Assembly (NCBI GenBank): GCA_018432935.1
Contig: JAHDSF010000005.1
Location: 1 to 64,000, forward strand
DNA length: 64,000 bases
Reading direction: 5' to 3'
Origin: Rhodospirillales bacterium
GTDB taxonomy: Bacteria; Pseudomonadota; Alphaproteobacteria; Rhodospirillales; Shumkoniaceae
Shown here: piece by piece, positions 37,986 through 46,812 of the stretch
Layout of the letters: each line of letters begins with the position of its first letter
Position numbering within the stretch: position 1 is the stretch's first letter
Notes under the pieces: model-generated
What the model was told of the DNA's origin: nothing
Database searches by the model: none
What the model saw: only the letters and a program-made list of their open reading frames with translations
Position numbers and translations under genes: made by a program

Positions 37986-38462
37986 ATGAATTCCCTAGCC
38001 AAGCGCGGCCCACGGCCCCAGGATTCCGGCGAAGAATCCGGAGGTTTGCCTACCCTCGGCGACTTCTTCCAGGTGCGCCGCATCCTGGCCGAGTTTGCGG
38101 CATCGCGGGTCGCCGAGTTCCGCGCCTACATGGATGACCGTCTGAGCATCGAGGAGGTCGACCGGCGGATGAAGGCCGATGCCGACGCCCTCAACGCCCT
38201 CTTCCTGGGTCTGATCGAACACCCCAGGGTGGTCGCGCTGCCCGGCTGGAACCGCCCGCAGGCGCTGGGTGCCGCCGTGGTCGACGCCCTGGGCCTGAAG
38301 TGTCGTGCGACGGAGGCGGTCGGCGAGGCTGCCGGCTTGATGGCCCTCGACGTGGTGCGGCTATGGCGCGATGCCCACCCCGAGAAGCTGAACGAGAGCG
38401 CACTCGCCATCATCGACGGCTACGCCTCGCTGCTGATCGGAAGAGCGCCCGCCTTCAGCTGA
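37986..38462 (+). CDS. Conserved-looking hypothetical protein
   Basis: The product is 158 aa. It is mostly helical and soluble, with LPTLGDFFQVRRILAEFAAS, the acidic pair EEVDRRMKADADALNALF and LNESALAIIDGYASLLIG. No signal peptide, membrane helix or known domain. It is a single gene facing the kinase at 38531; stop codons converge. Function unknown. Confidence 0.55.
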   Translation: MNSLAKRGPRPQDSGEESGGLPTLGDFFQVRRILAEFAASRVAEFRAYMDDRLSIEEVDRRMKADADALNALFLGLIEHPRVVALPGWNRPQALGAAVVDALGLKCRATEAVGEAAGLMALDVVRLWRDAHPEKLNESALAIIDGYASLLIGRAPAFS

Positions 38463-38530
38463 CGTCGTCGCAGACGCGCCCTTAAGCGACTTCATAAGTC
38501 GCGGCCGTCCCATGCCTGCAAAGGTCCGGA

Positions 38531-40303
38531 TCAGGTCTCGGCCGAGACCTGCTGCGGCTGGAGGGCCGCCACCGGCAGCGTCCGTTCGGCGGGAAAGTGG
38601 ATCGTGACCTCGGTGCCCCGACCCTTCTCGCTGACGATCTCGAGAGTGCCGCCGTGCAGCTCGACGATTCTCTTGCTGAGCGGCAACCCCAGCCCCGCGC
38701 CTTCGTGACGGCGGGTCAGGGCGTCGTCGAGTTGCGCGAACACCAGAAGCGCCTTCTCGATGTCACCGCTGGCCATCCCGATGCCGGTATCCCGCACGAC
38801 GACGGCAAGCCCGCCGTCAACCTCGACCCGCGCCGAGACCGAGACCACGCCACCCGGCGGCGTGAACTTCATGGCGTTGGAGAGCAGGTTGAAGATGACC
38901 TGCTTCACCCGATGCTCGTCGGCACGCAAGGACGGCAGCTCGGGTGGTCCAGCCATCCGCAGATCGACCTGCACGTCCCGAAACCGCGGAGCCATGATCC
39001 GCTCGCACTGGGACAGGAGCAGCGGCAGGTAGACCGGGTCCTCGCGCAGCACCATGCCGCCCGCCTCGATCCGCGAGATGTCGAGGATATCGTTGATGAG
39101 CTGCAGCAGGTCCTGGCCGGACTGGCGCACGTCGTTGGCGTACTCGCGGTACTTCTCGTGACCCAGTGGCCCCATCAGCTCCTCGGCAATGATGTCGGAA
39201 AAGCCGATGATGCTGTTCAGCGGCGTACGCAGCTCGTGGCTCATATTGGCGAGGAAAGCGCTCTTGGCCGCATTCGCCGCCTCGGCATTGTCCTTGGCGG
39301 CCCGAAGCTCCGACTGCAGGCGCTTGAGGTCGGTGATGTCGACGCTGACGCCGCCCGTCCCCGCCAGCCGGCCCTGGCCGTCCCAAACCGGGAACTTGGT
39401 CAGCAGCGCACCGTACGAGACGGTGCCGTCGGCCCCGTGCAGCTCTAGCTCGCCGACCTGAGTGCGGCCGCTGGTGCGGACCTTGCTGTCGAGCTCTTCC
39501 GAGTATTCCGGGTTCTCGCCGGGGAACACGTCCCCCACCCTCTTGCCGATGATGTCGGTCTCGGCAAGGCCCGAATGCTCCATGAAGGCGCGGTTCACGG
39601 TGGTGTAGCGACCTTCCAGATCCTTGAGGTAGATGTGGGTCGGCGTGTTGTTGAGGATCGCGTTGAGGCGCCCTTCGGACAGGCGCAGCACACGTTCCGC
39701 ACGCTTCGCATCGGTGGTTTCGCGCACCAGCACCACTGCGGTCGGCTCGGCGTCCGAGCGGGAATTCGGCAGCGGGGTCGCCCGGACCTCGAACGAGCGG
39801 CCGGCCAGCGGGCTGACCTCGGGGCAGACGACGTGGAAACCGACCGAGGTCCGGCTGCCGATGGCGCTGCGCACCGTCTCATGCACCGGCCCGGCCAGGC
39901 AGTCGGGAAGCAGCTTCGCCAGTTCGCTGTCGGTGCGCGGCCGCAGCAGGTCCAGGAGATCACGGCATCCCAGCGCGATGACGCGCCGGCAGATGCCGCG
40001 CCCGTCGCAGACCATCACAAGATCCTGCAGCACGTCGTTGAGAGCGCGCATGAGCGCCGCCTGGATGCGGCTTTCGGTCTTGGCGGCGCGGAGACGTCGG
40101 AACTGGACCAGAACGACGACGGCAATCCCCGTCGCGGCGCCGACCACCGCGGCTCCCAGGGTCGTCACTGGATGGGGGAAGTGACCGGGAACGTCCCCGG
40201 AGAGCCCTTGCCAGTCGGGCATGCCGCCGGCAGCGATCCAGAATGCCAGTCCGACGGCGGCGAAGCCGGTGACGATGGCCGCCGATCGGGTGATCCCCGA
40301 CAC
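38531..40303 (-). CDS. PAS-domain sensor histidine kinase (orphan)
   Basis: The product is 590 aa. Two membrane helices (about 8-26 and 48-68) are followed by a first PAS-like domain (about 85-200), a second PAS (about 215-335, RLNAILNNTPTHIYLKDLEG), HisKA with His in [18 protein letters not shown], and HATPase_c with NLLSNAMKFTPPGG, DTGIGM and GAGLGLPLSKR. The periplasmic loop is very short, so the signal is probably sensed in the cytoplasm or membrane. The kinase core is closely similar to the three other orphan kinases in the window. No response regulator is adjacent. Confidence 0.92.
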   Translation of the reverse strand: MSGITRSAAIVTGFAAVGLAFWIAAGGMPDWQGLSGDVPGHFPHPVTTLGAAVVGAATGIAVVVLVQFRRLRAAKTESRIQAALMRALNDVLQDLVMVCDGRGICRRVIALGCRDLLDLLRPRTDSELAKLLPDCLAGPVHETVRSAIGSRTSVGFHVVCPEVSPLAGRSFEVRATPLPNSRSDAEPTAVVLVRETTDAKRAERVLRLSEGRLNAILNNTPTHIYLKDLEGRYTTVNRAFMEHSGLAETDIIGKRVGDVFPGENPEYSEELDSKVRTSGRTQVGELELHGADGTVSYGALLTKFPVWDGQGRLAGTGGVSVDITDLKRLQSELRAAKDNAEAANAAKSAFLANMSHELRTPLNSIIGFSDIIAEELMGPLGHEKYREYANDVRQSGQDLLQLINDILDISRIEAGGMVLREDPVYLPLLLSQCERIMAPRFRDVQVDLRMAGPPELPSLRADEHRVKQVIFNLLSNAMKFTPPGGVVSVSARVEVDGGLAVVVRDTGIGMASGDIEKALLVFAQLDDALTRRHEGAGLGLPLSKRIVELHGGTLEIVSEKGRGTEVTIHFPAERTLPVAALQPQQVSAET

Positions 40304-40454
40304 TCGTATCCCTCCCTACTCAACGCGGCTCGGACCCGCGGCACGCGCGCACCGTAGAGGCAACGTCCCTAAAATACCCTTAACCGGCGTTGACTCCCGG
40401 CGGCGAACCCCTCTAATCCTCCCGTAAACCGCAGCCGGCCGAGGAGACACAGTA

Positions 40455-41435
40455 ATGCAGCACGCGAATCTTGGCAAAGCGGGTTTGCAGGTTAGCCGTA
40501 TCTGCCTGGGCTGCATGAGCTACGGCTCGTCGGCCTGGCGCCCCTGGGTGCTGGACGAGGACGCCAGCCGTCCCTTCTTCGCCAAGGCGCTCGACCTGGG
40601 CATCAACTTCTTCGACACCGCCGACATCTACAGCGACGGCGCCAGCGAGGAAGTCACCGGCCGCGTTCTCCTGTCGATGGTACCTCGCCACGAGGTCGTC
40701 ATCGCCACCAAGGTCTTCAACGCAATGGGCAAGACCCCGAACGACCGCGGCCTGTCGCGCAAGCACATCATGCAGGCCATCGACGCCAGCCTGCGCCGGC
40801 TCGGCACCGACCACGTCGACCTTTATCAGATCCACCGCTTCGACCCGATGACGCCGGTCGAAGAAACGATGGAAGCGCTGCACGACGTGGTGAAGGCGGG
40901 CAAGGCCCTGTACATCGGCGCCTCCAGCATGCGCGCGACCCAGTTCGCCCGCATGCAGCACACGGCCGACCGCCACGGCTGGACCCGGTTCGTGACCATG
41001 CAGAACCATTACAACCTGGTCTACCGGGAGGAGGAGAACGACATGAACCCCTTCTGCGTCGAGGAAGGGGTGGGCCTGATCCCTTGGAGCCCGCTTGCGC
41101 GGGGCTTCCTGGCCGGCAACCGCAAGCCCAGCGGGGGTGGCGAGACGGTCCGCGCCGGCAACGACGCCTTTGCCGACCGCCTGTATTTCCAGCCCTCGGA
41201 TTTCGTGGTCGCGGACCGCACCGGCGAGGTCGCACGCGAGCACGGCGTCAAAAGCGTGCAGGTCGCGCTGGCCTGGCTGCTGCAACGACCGGGCGTGGTG
41301 GCGCCCATCGTCGGCGCCACCAAGTCGCACCACCTGGACGACGCGGTCGCCGCCCTCGATCTTGCGCTGACCGTCGACGACATCCGCCGGCTGGAGGAGC
41401 CCTACGTCCCCCACCCCGCCCACGCCGGCACCTGA
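40455..41435 (+). CDS. Aldo/keto reductase
   Basis: The product is 326 aa. The AKR fold signature is complete: FFDTADIYSDGASEEVTGR holds the catalytic Asp and Tyr, VVIATKVF the Lys and YQIHRFDP the His. The YNLVYREEENDMNPFCVEEG and LIPWSPLARGFLAGN blocks place it among the YajO/IolS-like reductases. It would reduce aldehydes or ketones with NADPH in the cytoplasm; the substrate is not predictable. The ribosome site is GAGGAGACACAGT before the ATG. Confidence 0.93.
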   Translation: MQHANLGKAGLQVSRICLGCMSYGSSAWRPWVLDEDASRPFFAKALDLGINFFDTADIYSDGASEEVTGRVLLSMVPRHEVVIATKVFNAMGKTPNDRGLSRKHIMQAIDASLRRLGTDHVDLYQIHRFDPMTPVEETMEALHDVVKAGKALYIGASSMRATQFARMQHTADRHGWTRFVTMQNHYNLVYREEENDMNPFCVEEGVGLIPWSPLARGFLAGNRKPSGGGETVRAGNDAFADRLYFQPSDFVVADRTGEVAREHGVKSVQVALAWLLQRPGVVAPIVGATKSHHLDDAVAALDLALTVDDIRRLEEPYVPHPAHAGT

Positions 41436-41444
41436 GCCGGCGGG

Positions 41445-41660
41445 CTACTCTTCCTGCCAGCGGCGGAAATGCGAACTGTCGAGCAGGGTCGACAAGGCGA
41501 CCGTGATGGTGCGCCGTCGGTTGTCGTACTGGATCAGGCGGACGTGCGGCGGCATGTTGGGAAAGTCCAGCATGCGGTCCACGATCCACTTGCTGGGCGG
41601 CGTCCCCGACTTCATGAAGAGATCACCCGACTGAACGTTCTGTTTCTGCGTCATACCCAC
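41445..41660 (-). CDS. Small hypothetical protein, 71 aa
   Basis: Read from 41660 (an ATG at 41654 is the alternative). It is a compact basic protein (TPPSKWIVDRMLDFPNMPPH, then YDNRRRTITVALSTLLDSSH) without membrane or signal sequence. The regular pattern of conserved-looking aromatic and Pro residues suggests a real domain, but I do not recognise it. It converges with the aldo/keto reductase gene. Confidence 0.5.
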   Translation of the reverse strand: MGMTQKQNVQSGDLFMKSGTPPSKWIVDRMLDFPNMPPHVRLIQYDNRRRTITVALSTLLDSSHFRRWQEE

Positions 41661-41758
41661 ACCGATGGTCCCTTGCCTCGCCCGCCGTACCGGGGCCGGC
41701 GAAATCTACACCTTTAGCCCGCGCTTCGAAACGGAAATGTCGCGGGGGTCCGCCGGGC

Positions 41759-42031
41759 CTACATGTTCTTCTCGTGATCATGGTCGTGCGGCCGCAGCTC
41801 GTCCTCGCCATGGACGTGATCGTGCGGCTTGAACTCGTGCCTGTCCGCCTCGTCCTGGCCGTGCGGGTGATCCTCCCCGTGGACGTGCGGATGGCGATGC
41901 TGGTGAATGTGCTCGTGGCTGTGCTTGTGCACGTGTTCATGACTGTGCACCAGCGGACCGTGGCTGTGAACGTGCTTGTGACGGTGCACGTGCTCGTGCT
42001 CGTGAACGTGGCGGTGCTCGGAACTGGCCAT
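41759..42031 (-). CDS. Histidine-rich cytoplasmic protein
   Basis: The product is 90 aa from the ATG at 42031; about 31 residues are His, mostly in xH dipeptide runs such as HVHEHEHVHRHKHVHSHG. No signal peptide is visible, so it should stay in the cytoplasm. Such sequences bind Zn, Ni, Co or Cu and occur as metal stores or chaperones, often next to transporter or metallo-enzyme genes; none is adjacent here. The frame is free of stops and the repeats are not exact at DNA level, which argues against a chance simple repeat. Divergent from the YbaN gene. Confidence 0.7.
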   Translation of the reverse strand: MASSEHRHVHEHEHVHRHKHVHSHGPLVHSHEHVHKHSHEHIHQHRHPHVHGEDHPHGQDEADRHEFKPHDHVHGEDELRPHDHDHEKNM

Positions 42032-42138
42032 GTCCGTCTCCCTGCGATGCACCCTCAACATATTCGCATGGTCGTCGCCGTTAAAGCCCGCCCCGGACTC
42101 GATTGACAGCGCGGCCCCGCGGGCCGACATATGCCGCC

Positions 42139-42600
42139 ATGGCTCCTCAAGATTCCCCGCCGGATTCCGCTGCCGAACTCTCGATCCGCACCTCTCCGGG
42201 TCTGCGCACCTTTTATATCGTCCTCGGCTGGGTATTCGTCGCCTTGGGAGTACTCGGCATGCTGTTCCCGGTGATCCCGGGAGTGCCGTTCCTGATCGTC
42301 GCCCTGTGGGCGTTCTCGCGCAGTTCGCAACGCTTTCACGACTGGCTCATCAACCATCGCTATCTGGGACCGCCGGTGCGCCGATGGCGGGAGGGCCACG
42401 TGATCCCGGCGTGGGTCAAGGTGGTCGCCATCGGCGGCATGTCGGTCAGCTTCAGCTATCTCGCCTTCGTCCAGGAATCGCCGTGGTACGTCCTCGCCCC
42501 GATCGGCATCCTCATGGTGGTGGGTGCGATCTACATTCTTCGCTGCCCGAGTCAGCCTCCTCGAACGGCGGCGACGGATCCGGCTGCCGCCGATCCCTGA
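42139..42600 (+). CDS. YbaN family (DUF454) inner membrane protein
   Basis: The product is 153 aa from the ATG at 42139. It has the DUF454 pattern: a first helix pair with GMLFPVIPGVPFLIVALWAF, then SSQRFHDWLINHRYLGPPVRRWREGH and two further membrane helices. Four membrane segments in total. Function in E. coli is unknown. Its last 89 bases overlap the 3' end of the opposite-strand kinase, so both C-termini are coded on the same DNA. Confidence 0.88.
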   Translation: MAPQDSPPDSAAELSIRTSPGLRTFYIVLGWVFVALGVLGMLFPVIPGVPFLIVALWAFSRSSQRFHDWLINHRYLGPPVRRWREGHVIPAWVKVVAIGGMSVSFSYLAFVQESPWYVLAPIGILMVVGAIYILRCPSQPPRTAATDPAAADP

Positions 42601-45232
42601 CCGCCTCACCGCCGCGCCCCGGCCGGCCGGAGCGCCAGATGGTCCGCCGAGCCGGAAAACGGACGGTGACGCGGGTGCCGATCCCGACATCGCTCTGGAT
42701 GCTCATCTGTCCGCCGTGGTGCTCGACCAGGGTCTTGCTGAGCGGCAGCCCAAGGCCCGAGCCGTGAGCGGTGCGGGTGAACACGTTTTCGACCTGACCG
42801 AACGGCTGCAGGATTTTCGGAATATCGCCCGGAGCGATGCCGATGCCGTTGTCGGATACCTCGATGAGGTGGCCGCCGTCCTCCGCCAGCCCCGCGCGCA
42901 AGGTGATCTCGCCGCCTTCGGGCGTGAACTTGACTGCGTTGGACAGCAGGTTGATCACGATCTGCTTCAGGCGTCGGTCATCGGCCAACAGCAGCGGCAA
43001 GTCGGGGGCGGCGACCACCTGCAGGCGCTGACGCCGCTCGAGGATCCGGACGTTGATAATCCGCAGGCAGTCCTGGATGGCGCGTTCCACATCGACCTCG
43101 GCCTCGCGCAGGTCCGCTCCCGCCGCCTCGATCCGCGAAATGTCGAGAATGTCGTTGATCAGCTCCAGCAGGTGGTGGCCGGAGTGGTTGATGTCCTGGA
43201 TGTACTCCATGTACTTGGCCGAACCGAGCGGGCCGAACACCTCGGCCACCATCAGATCGGAGAAGCCGATGATCGAATTGAGAGGCGTCCTGAGCTCGTG
43301 GCTCATGTTGGCCAGAAAGTCCGACTTCGCGCGATCGGCGAGCTCGGCCTGACGGCGCGCGGCGACCTGGGCCGCGACCGCCTCGCGATAGGGGGTGAGG
43401 TCGCGGAACGTCACGACCTTCGCCGGATGACCCTGGTAGCGGGTCGCCGAGGTCTGGATCTCCACCCCGAACACGGTGCCGTTCTTGCGTACGGCAAGGC
43501 CCTCGCCCTGGCGCTGGGGGCTCCCCTCGGGCTCGGCGAACCAGATCCCCGTGGCGGTCGGCAGCAGCAGGGATTCGATCTTCATGCCGAGCAGCTCGTC
43601 CCGGCCGTAGCCTGTCATCTCGATGGTGCGACGGTTGACGTCGATGACCCTGCCGTCGGCCTGCAGGATGACGCCCTCGAAGGTCGAGTCGGAGAGGTGC
43701 CGATAGCGGTCCGCACTCTCCTGCATCGCCTGCAGGATACACTTCTGCTCGGTGATATCGGAGAACGCCGACAGCAGAAGCTTGCGGCCCTGAACCGTGG
43801 CCAGCCGCAGCGAGACCAGCCACCACTGCTCGCGCCCGTCGGCCGCATGGGCCTTGTATTCGATCTGGTCGGCAGCGCCGGTCGCGTCGAGGTGGCCCAG
43901 CAGATCGCGACGGTCACTTTCGCGCGCGCACAGCACGTCGAGCGACCGTCTGCCGATCACCTGGTCGGCCGGTAACCCGGCCTGCTGCGCGTAGCGCTGG
44001 TTGCAGTAGAGGACGACATCGCTTTCGAAATCGGTGATGGCGATCGCCAGCGGCACGAGGTCGGTGGTCGAGCGGAGCCAGCCTTCGCGTTCGCGCAGCA
44101 GTGCCTCGAGACGCTTGCGGCGGATGATGTCGGCGATCAGGGCCGCCACTGTTACGACGAGAACGGCTAGTGCGGCCAGCGCGCTCGACAGCAGGCTCGG
44201 GTTCCGCTCGAGCAGGGTCGCCGGTCGATTCAAGATGATGCCGCCCACAGGCACCAGGCGGGCCCGGACCGAGAACCGCTCCAGCTGGTTGTGGTCGAAC
44301 ATGAGCGGGTTTGCGCTCTCCCCGACCACCGGAATCGCTTCGGCCGGCTCTCCGGCGAGAACGCGAAGCGCCAGTCTGGCGGCTTCCCGGCCGTGGCTGG
44401 GGCCATCGATCATGCAGCCGCCAACGGCGCCGTGGCCGAGGGCGAAGCTCCAGGCGCTGAACACGGGATTGTCGCCGGCCGAGGCGAGGCGGCTGACGAC
44501 GGTCTCGGTCGACACCACGTCGCCGGTCCGGGTCCTGGCGACGCCCAGCGGCAGAAGGATCGTCTGCTCGGCAAGGCCGCGGGCGTGCGCTTCGAGGTCC
44601 TCGATCGGCATATCGTTCCAGAACTCGAAGCGAAGCCGCCCGCCGAGTTGGAGGGCGGCCGTGCCCGCCCGCTGGCGGTGGGCGATCCCGGACACGTCGC
44701 CGTCGGTGATGATGACCGCCCTGCCGGCCGCCGGGAAAACGGCCATGGCAGCCTCCAGGGTGCCCAGGATGTCCTCGTTCTCGGCCACCCCGGTGACCGG
44801 CTGGTGGGCAGAGCGGATCGCCTCGCTGTAACCGTTGAGGCCGGCGAACACGATCGGCAGGCCGGGAAACATCGCGTTCCGCAACTCGGTGGCAAGTGTG
44901 AATGCCGGATTGTCGGTCGCGATCAGCAGGTCGAGCCTGATCCCTGCATACTTCCCGGTGAGCAGGTCGCGCACCCGCGCCAGGCTTGCCTCGTCGTGGA
45001 AGCGTTTGGCGTCCATGTACTCGGCGAAAACCTCGACCGAGCGGCCGGCGCCGCCCAGCCCTTCCGCCAAACCGGCCGCCAGCCCGTCGGTCCACGGATA
45101 CCCCGCATGATAGGAGTGGAGAACCAGGACCCGCGCCGCCCGATCGGACGAAAGCCCTCCCTCTCCGGCGGCCCCCAGCGCAACCGGAAAGAGCAGAAGA
45201 ACGCAGCAGATCATCGTTCTTAGCGGGATCAC
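42512..45232 (-). CDS. Histidine kinase with ABC substrate-binding-like sensor domain
   Basis: The product is about 906 aa from the GTG at 45232 (TTG at 45241 and ATG at 45214 are possible). A signal sequence is followed by a large periplasmic domain (about 30-340) like the uncharacterised ABC-type solute-binding family: VLVLHSYHAGYPWTDGL, IVFAGLNGYSEAI, VIITDGDVSGIAHR. Then one membrane helix (about 355-378), two PAS domains, HisKA with His in [18 protein letters not shown], and HATPase_c ending in GSGLGLPLSK. It is a membrane sensor whose binding-protein-like head probably reads a small solute. Its end overlaps the YbaN gene. Orphan. Confidence 0.9.
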   Translation of the reverse strand: MIPLRTMICCVLLLFPVALGAAGEGGLSSDRAARVLVLHSYHAGYPWTDGLAAGLAEGLGGAGRSVEVFAEYMDAKRFHDEASLARVRDLLTGKYAGIRLDLLIATDNPAFTLATELRNAMFPGLPIVFAGLNGYSEAIRSAHQPVTGVAENEDILGTLEAAMAVFPAAGRAVIITDGDVSGIAHRQRAGTAALQLGGRLRFEFWNDMPIEDLEAHARGLAEQTILLPLGVARTRTGDVVSTETVVSRLASAGDNPVFSAWSFALGHGAVGGCMIDGPSHGREAARLALRVLAGEPAEAIPVVGESANPLMFDHNQLERFSVRARLVPVGGIILNRPATLLERNPSLLSSALAALAVLVVTVAALIADIIRRKRLEALLREREGWLRSTTDLVPLAIAITDFESDVVLYCNQRYAQQAGLPADQVIGRRSLDVLCARESDRRDLLGHLDATGAADQIEYKAHAADGREQWWLVSLRLATVQGRKLLLSAFSDITEQKCILQAMQESADRYRHLSDSTFEGVILQADGRVIDVNRRTIEMTGYGRDELLGMKIESLLLPTATGIWFAEPEGSPQRQGEGLAVRKNGTVFGVEIQTSATRYQGHPAKVVTFRDLTPYREAVAAQVAARRQAELADRAKSDFLANMSHELRTPLNSIIGFSDLMVAEVFGPLGSAKYMEYIQDINHSGHHLLELINDILDISRIEAAGADLREAEVDVERAIQDCLRIINVRILERRQRLQVVAAPDLPLLLADDRRLKQIVINLLSNAVKFTPEGGEITLRAGLAEDGGHLIEVSDNGIGIAPGDIPKILQPFGQVENVFTRTAHGSGLGLPLSKTLVEHHGGQMSIQSDVGIGTRVTVRFPARRTIWRSGRPGRGGEAVRDRRQPDPSPPFEEADSGSEECRSHPPP

Positions 45233-45495
45233 TGACCTCAAGACTCCGCGGGCTTATCTCGCCCGCAGTCAGTGTACACCAACGGCCTCTCGGGACGAGG
45301 GTTGTGCCTCTCCGCGCATGGGATTGGCACTTCGAAAAACGCTTATCCGACAGTCGGGATGTTCGGGAGGCGACCGCGCCAAGGCGCCACGACCGGACTG
45401 AACCGGCGCATCATCCCGGCGGCAGCGAAGCTTCTCGGAGTGAACGTATCCGCCGCAGCTTCGCCGGGAGTTCGGGTCAGTGAATAGCCCCTCGC

Positions 45496-46749
45496 CTAGA
45501 ACGACACGGGCACCCGCAAGGTGACCCGGGCGTCCGGAGCGTCCTCGGTGGCCCCGATCGCAAAGTTCAAGTTGACGCCGACGTTGTCGCTGATCGACTG
45601 CGAGATGCCGAACAGGAACGCGCCGACCTGCAGCGAGTCCGAGTTCACGGTGACCCCATTGATCTCGCTCTCGGTCTCGGTAACGTAATCGTGCTGGTAG
45701 CCGAAGCTGATCGACGTCTTCTCGTTGAGAGCGACCGCGATGCCGACGCTGGCCGAGATGTTGTCGCCCGGATCCACCTCGCCGATCCGCGAGGTGCCGA
45801 TGGTCTTGCCGATATCGGAGGCCACGTTCCACGAATAGCCGAGGTTGCCGAACAGGACCGCGGGGTCAGTGGGATAGATGACGGTCACGCTTGGTTCGAA
45901 CGACCAGAAGCCGGAGCCGGTCGCCAGCTCGGTCTCGATCCCCTGGGCGTTGTAGTTGAGATCGTACGGGCCGGTCCCGGTGGGCGCCTTGGCGCGCAGG
46001 TTGGCGACGAAAAAGGGCCAGCCCTCCAGCCCCCGGTTGATCTGGTAGTGCAGGCCGGCCTCGACGTCGCCGATGTCGTTCCCGCTGAGCTCTTGGGTGG
46101 TCTGGGCGCCGCCCTGGACCACCGTGTTGGTCACCTTGTCTGAGCGGATGACGTAAGGCACCCGCAGGTCGGCCTCGAAACGGCTGGTGATGCCGTAGCG
46201 GAAGGTACTGGCCAGCGTGAGCGAATCGCGATCCGCCTCGCTGGCCTCGATCAGGCCGACCAGGACGGTGTCGATCAGCTCCACGCCCTCGAAGAAGAAG
46301 CGGTTGTTGTCCGAGTGCGCGTACTCGATCGACGGCTCGAAGACGAACGTGCCCTTCGGCGTCAGTACCCCGCCGACGTCGGCAAGAACGCCGATGTCGA
46401 TACGCTCGGGCTTCTTCTCGTCGGTCGGACTGGCCGCCGCCTGCGCGACCGCGCCTTCCCGCGGGCTGGCCGCCGATGCCGGGGGCTCGGGTTCGCCGCG
46501 CAGGCGAGCCCCCATGGCCTCCAGGCGGTGGCGTTGCTGCTCGAGCTGGCGCCGCTGCTCGTCGAGCATACGGGCCTGTTCCTGCAGGCGCTTTTCCTGG
46601 GCATTGAGCGAGGCGCGAAGCGCCTCGATCTCCTGGGCCGCCGAGGCGTCGGCCGCGGGTCCGGACTGCTGTGCGGCCAACGGACACGACAGCATGGCAG
46701 CAAGGCCAAAGGCGGCGATTCCCAGCGTTCTCGCAACGGCACTCGGCAT
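45496..46749 (-). CDS. FapF-like outer membrane barrel with N-terminal coiled coil
   Basis: The product is 417 aa. A signal peptide (ending SCPLAAQ) is followed by a continuous coiled coil (about 40-85, LNAQEKRLQEQARMLDEQRR), a Pro/Ala-rich linker and a long all-beta C-terminal part (from about 115) ending in Phe, as outer membrane barrels do (TLRVPVSF). Alternating strands such as FVFEPSIEYAHSDNNRFFF are typical. In Pseudomonas, FapF (the amyloid exporter) has this layout: coiled coil plus trimeric barrel. The link to Fap is inferred from layout and from the amyloid-like operon at 56-59 kb; a general PF13557-type barrel is the alternative. It follows the sigma-54 activator by 63 bp on the same strand. 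Confidence 0.65.
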   Translation of the reverse strand: MPSAVARTLGIAAFGLAAMLSCPLAAQQSGPAADASAAQEIEALRASLNAQEKRLQEQARMLDEQRRQLEQQRHRLEAMGARLRGEPEPPASAASPREGAVAQAAASPTDEKKPERIDIGVLADVGGVLTPKGTFVFEPSIEYAHSDNNRFFFEGVELIDTVLVGLIEASEADRDSLTLASTFRYGITSRFEADLRVPYVIRSDKVTNTVVQGGAQTTQELSGNDIGDVEAGLHYQINRGLEGWPFFVANLRAKAPTGTGPYDLNYNAQGIETELATGSGFWSFEPSVTVIYPTDPAVLFGNLGYSWNVASDIGKTIGTSRIGEVDPGDNISASVGIAVALNEKTSISFGYQHDYVTETESEINGVTVNSDSLQVGAFLFGISQSISDNVGVNLNFAIGATEDAPDARVTLRVPVSF

Positions 46750-46812
46750 GATGCCTCCCCCGAGCTGCCTGACGAATTCGGCGAGAAACTATGCCAGCAA
46801 TTCGCCTAAAGT

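Noticed and set aside
45272..45487. 71-codon frame between the kinase and the FapF-like gene
   Set aside because: No ribosome site, no recognisable pattern, and composition like a promoter region.
46780..46800. Possible sigma-54 promoter before the FapF-like gene (TGGCATAGTTTCTCGC on the minus strand)
   Set aside because: The distance from GG to GC is 11 bases instead of 10 and the -12 box is TCGC. Too weak to call.
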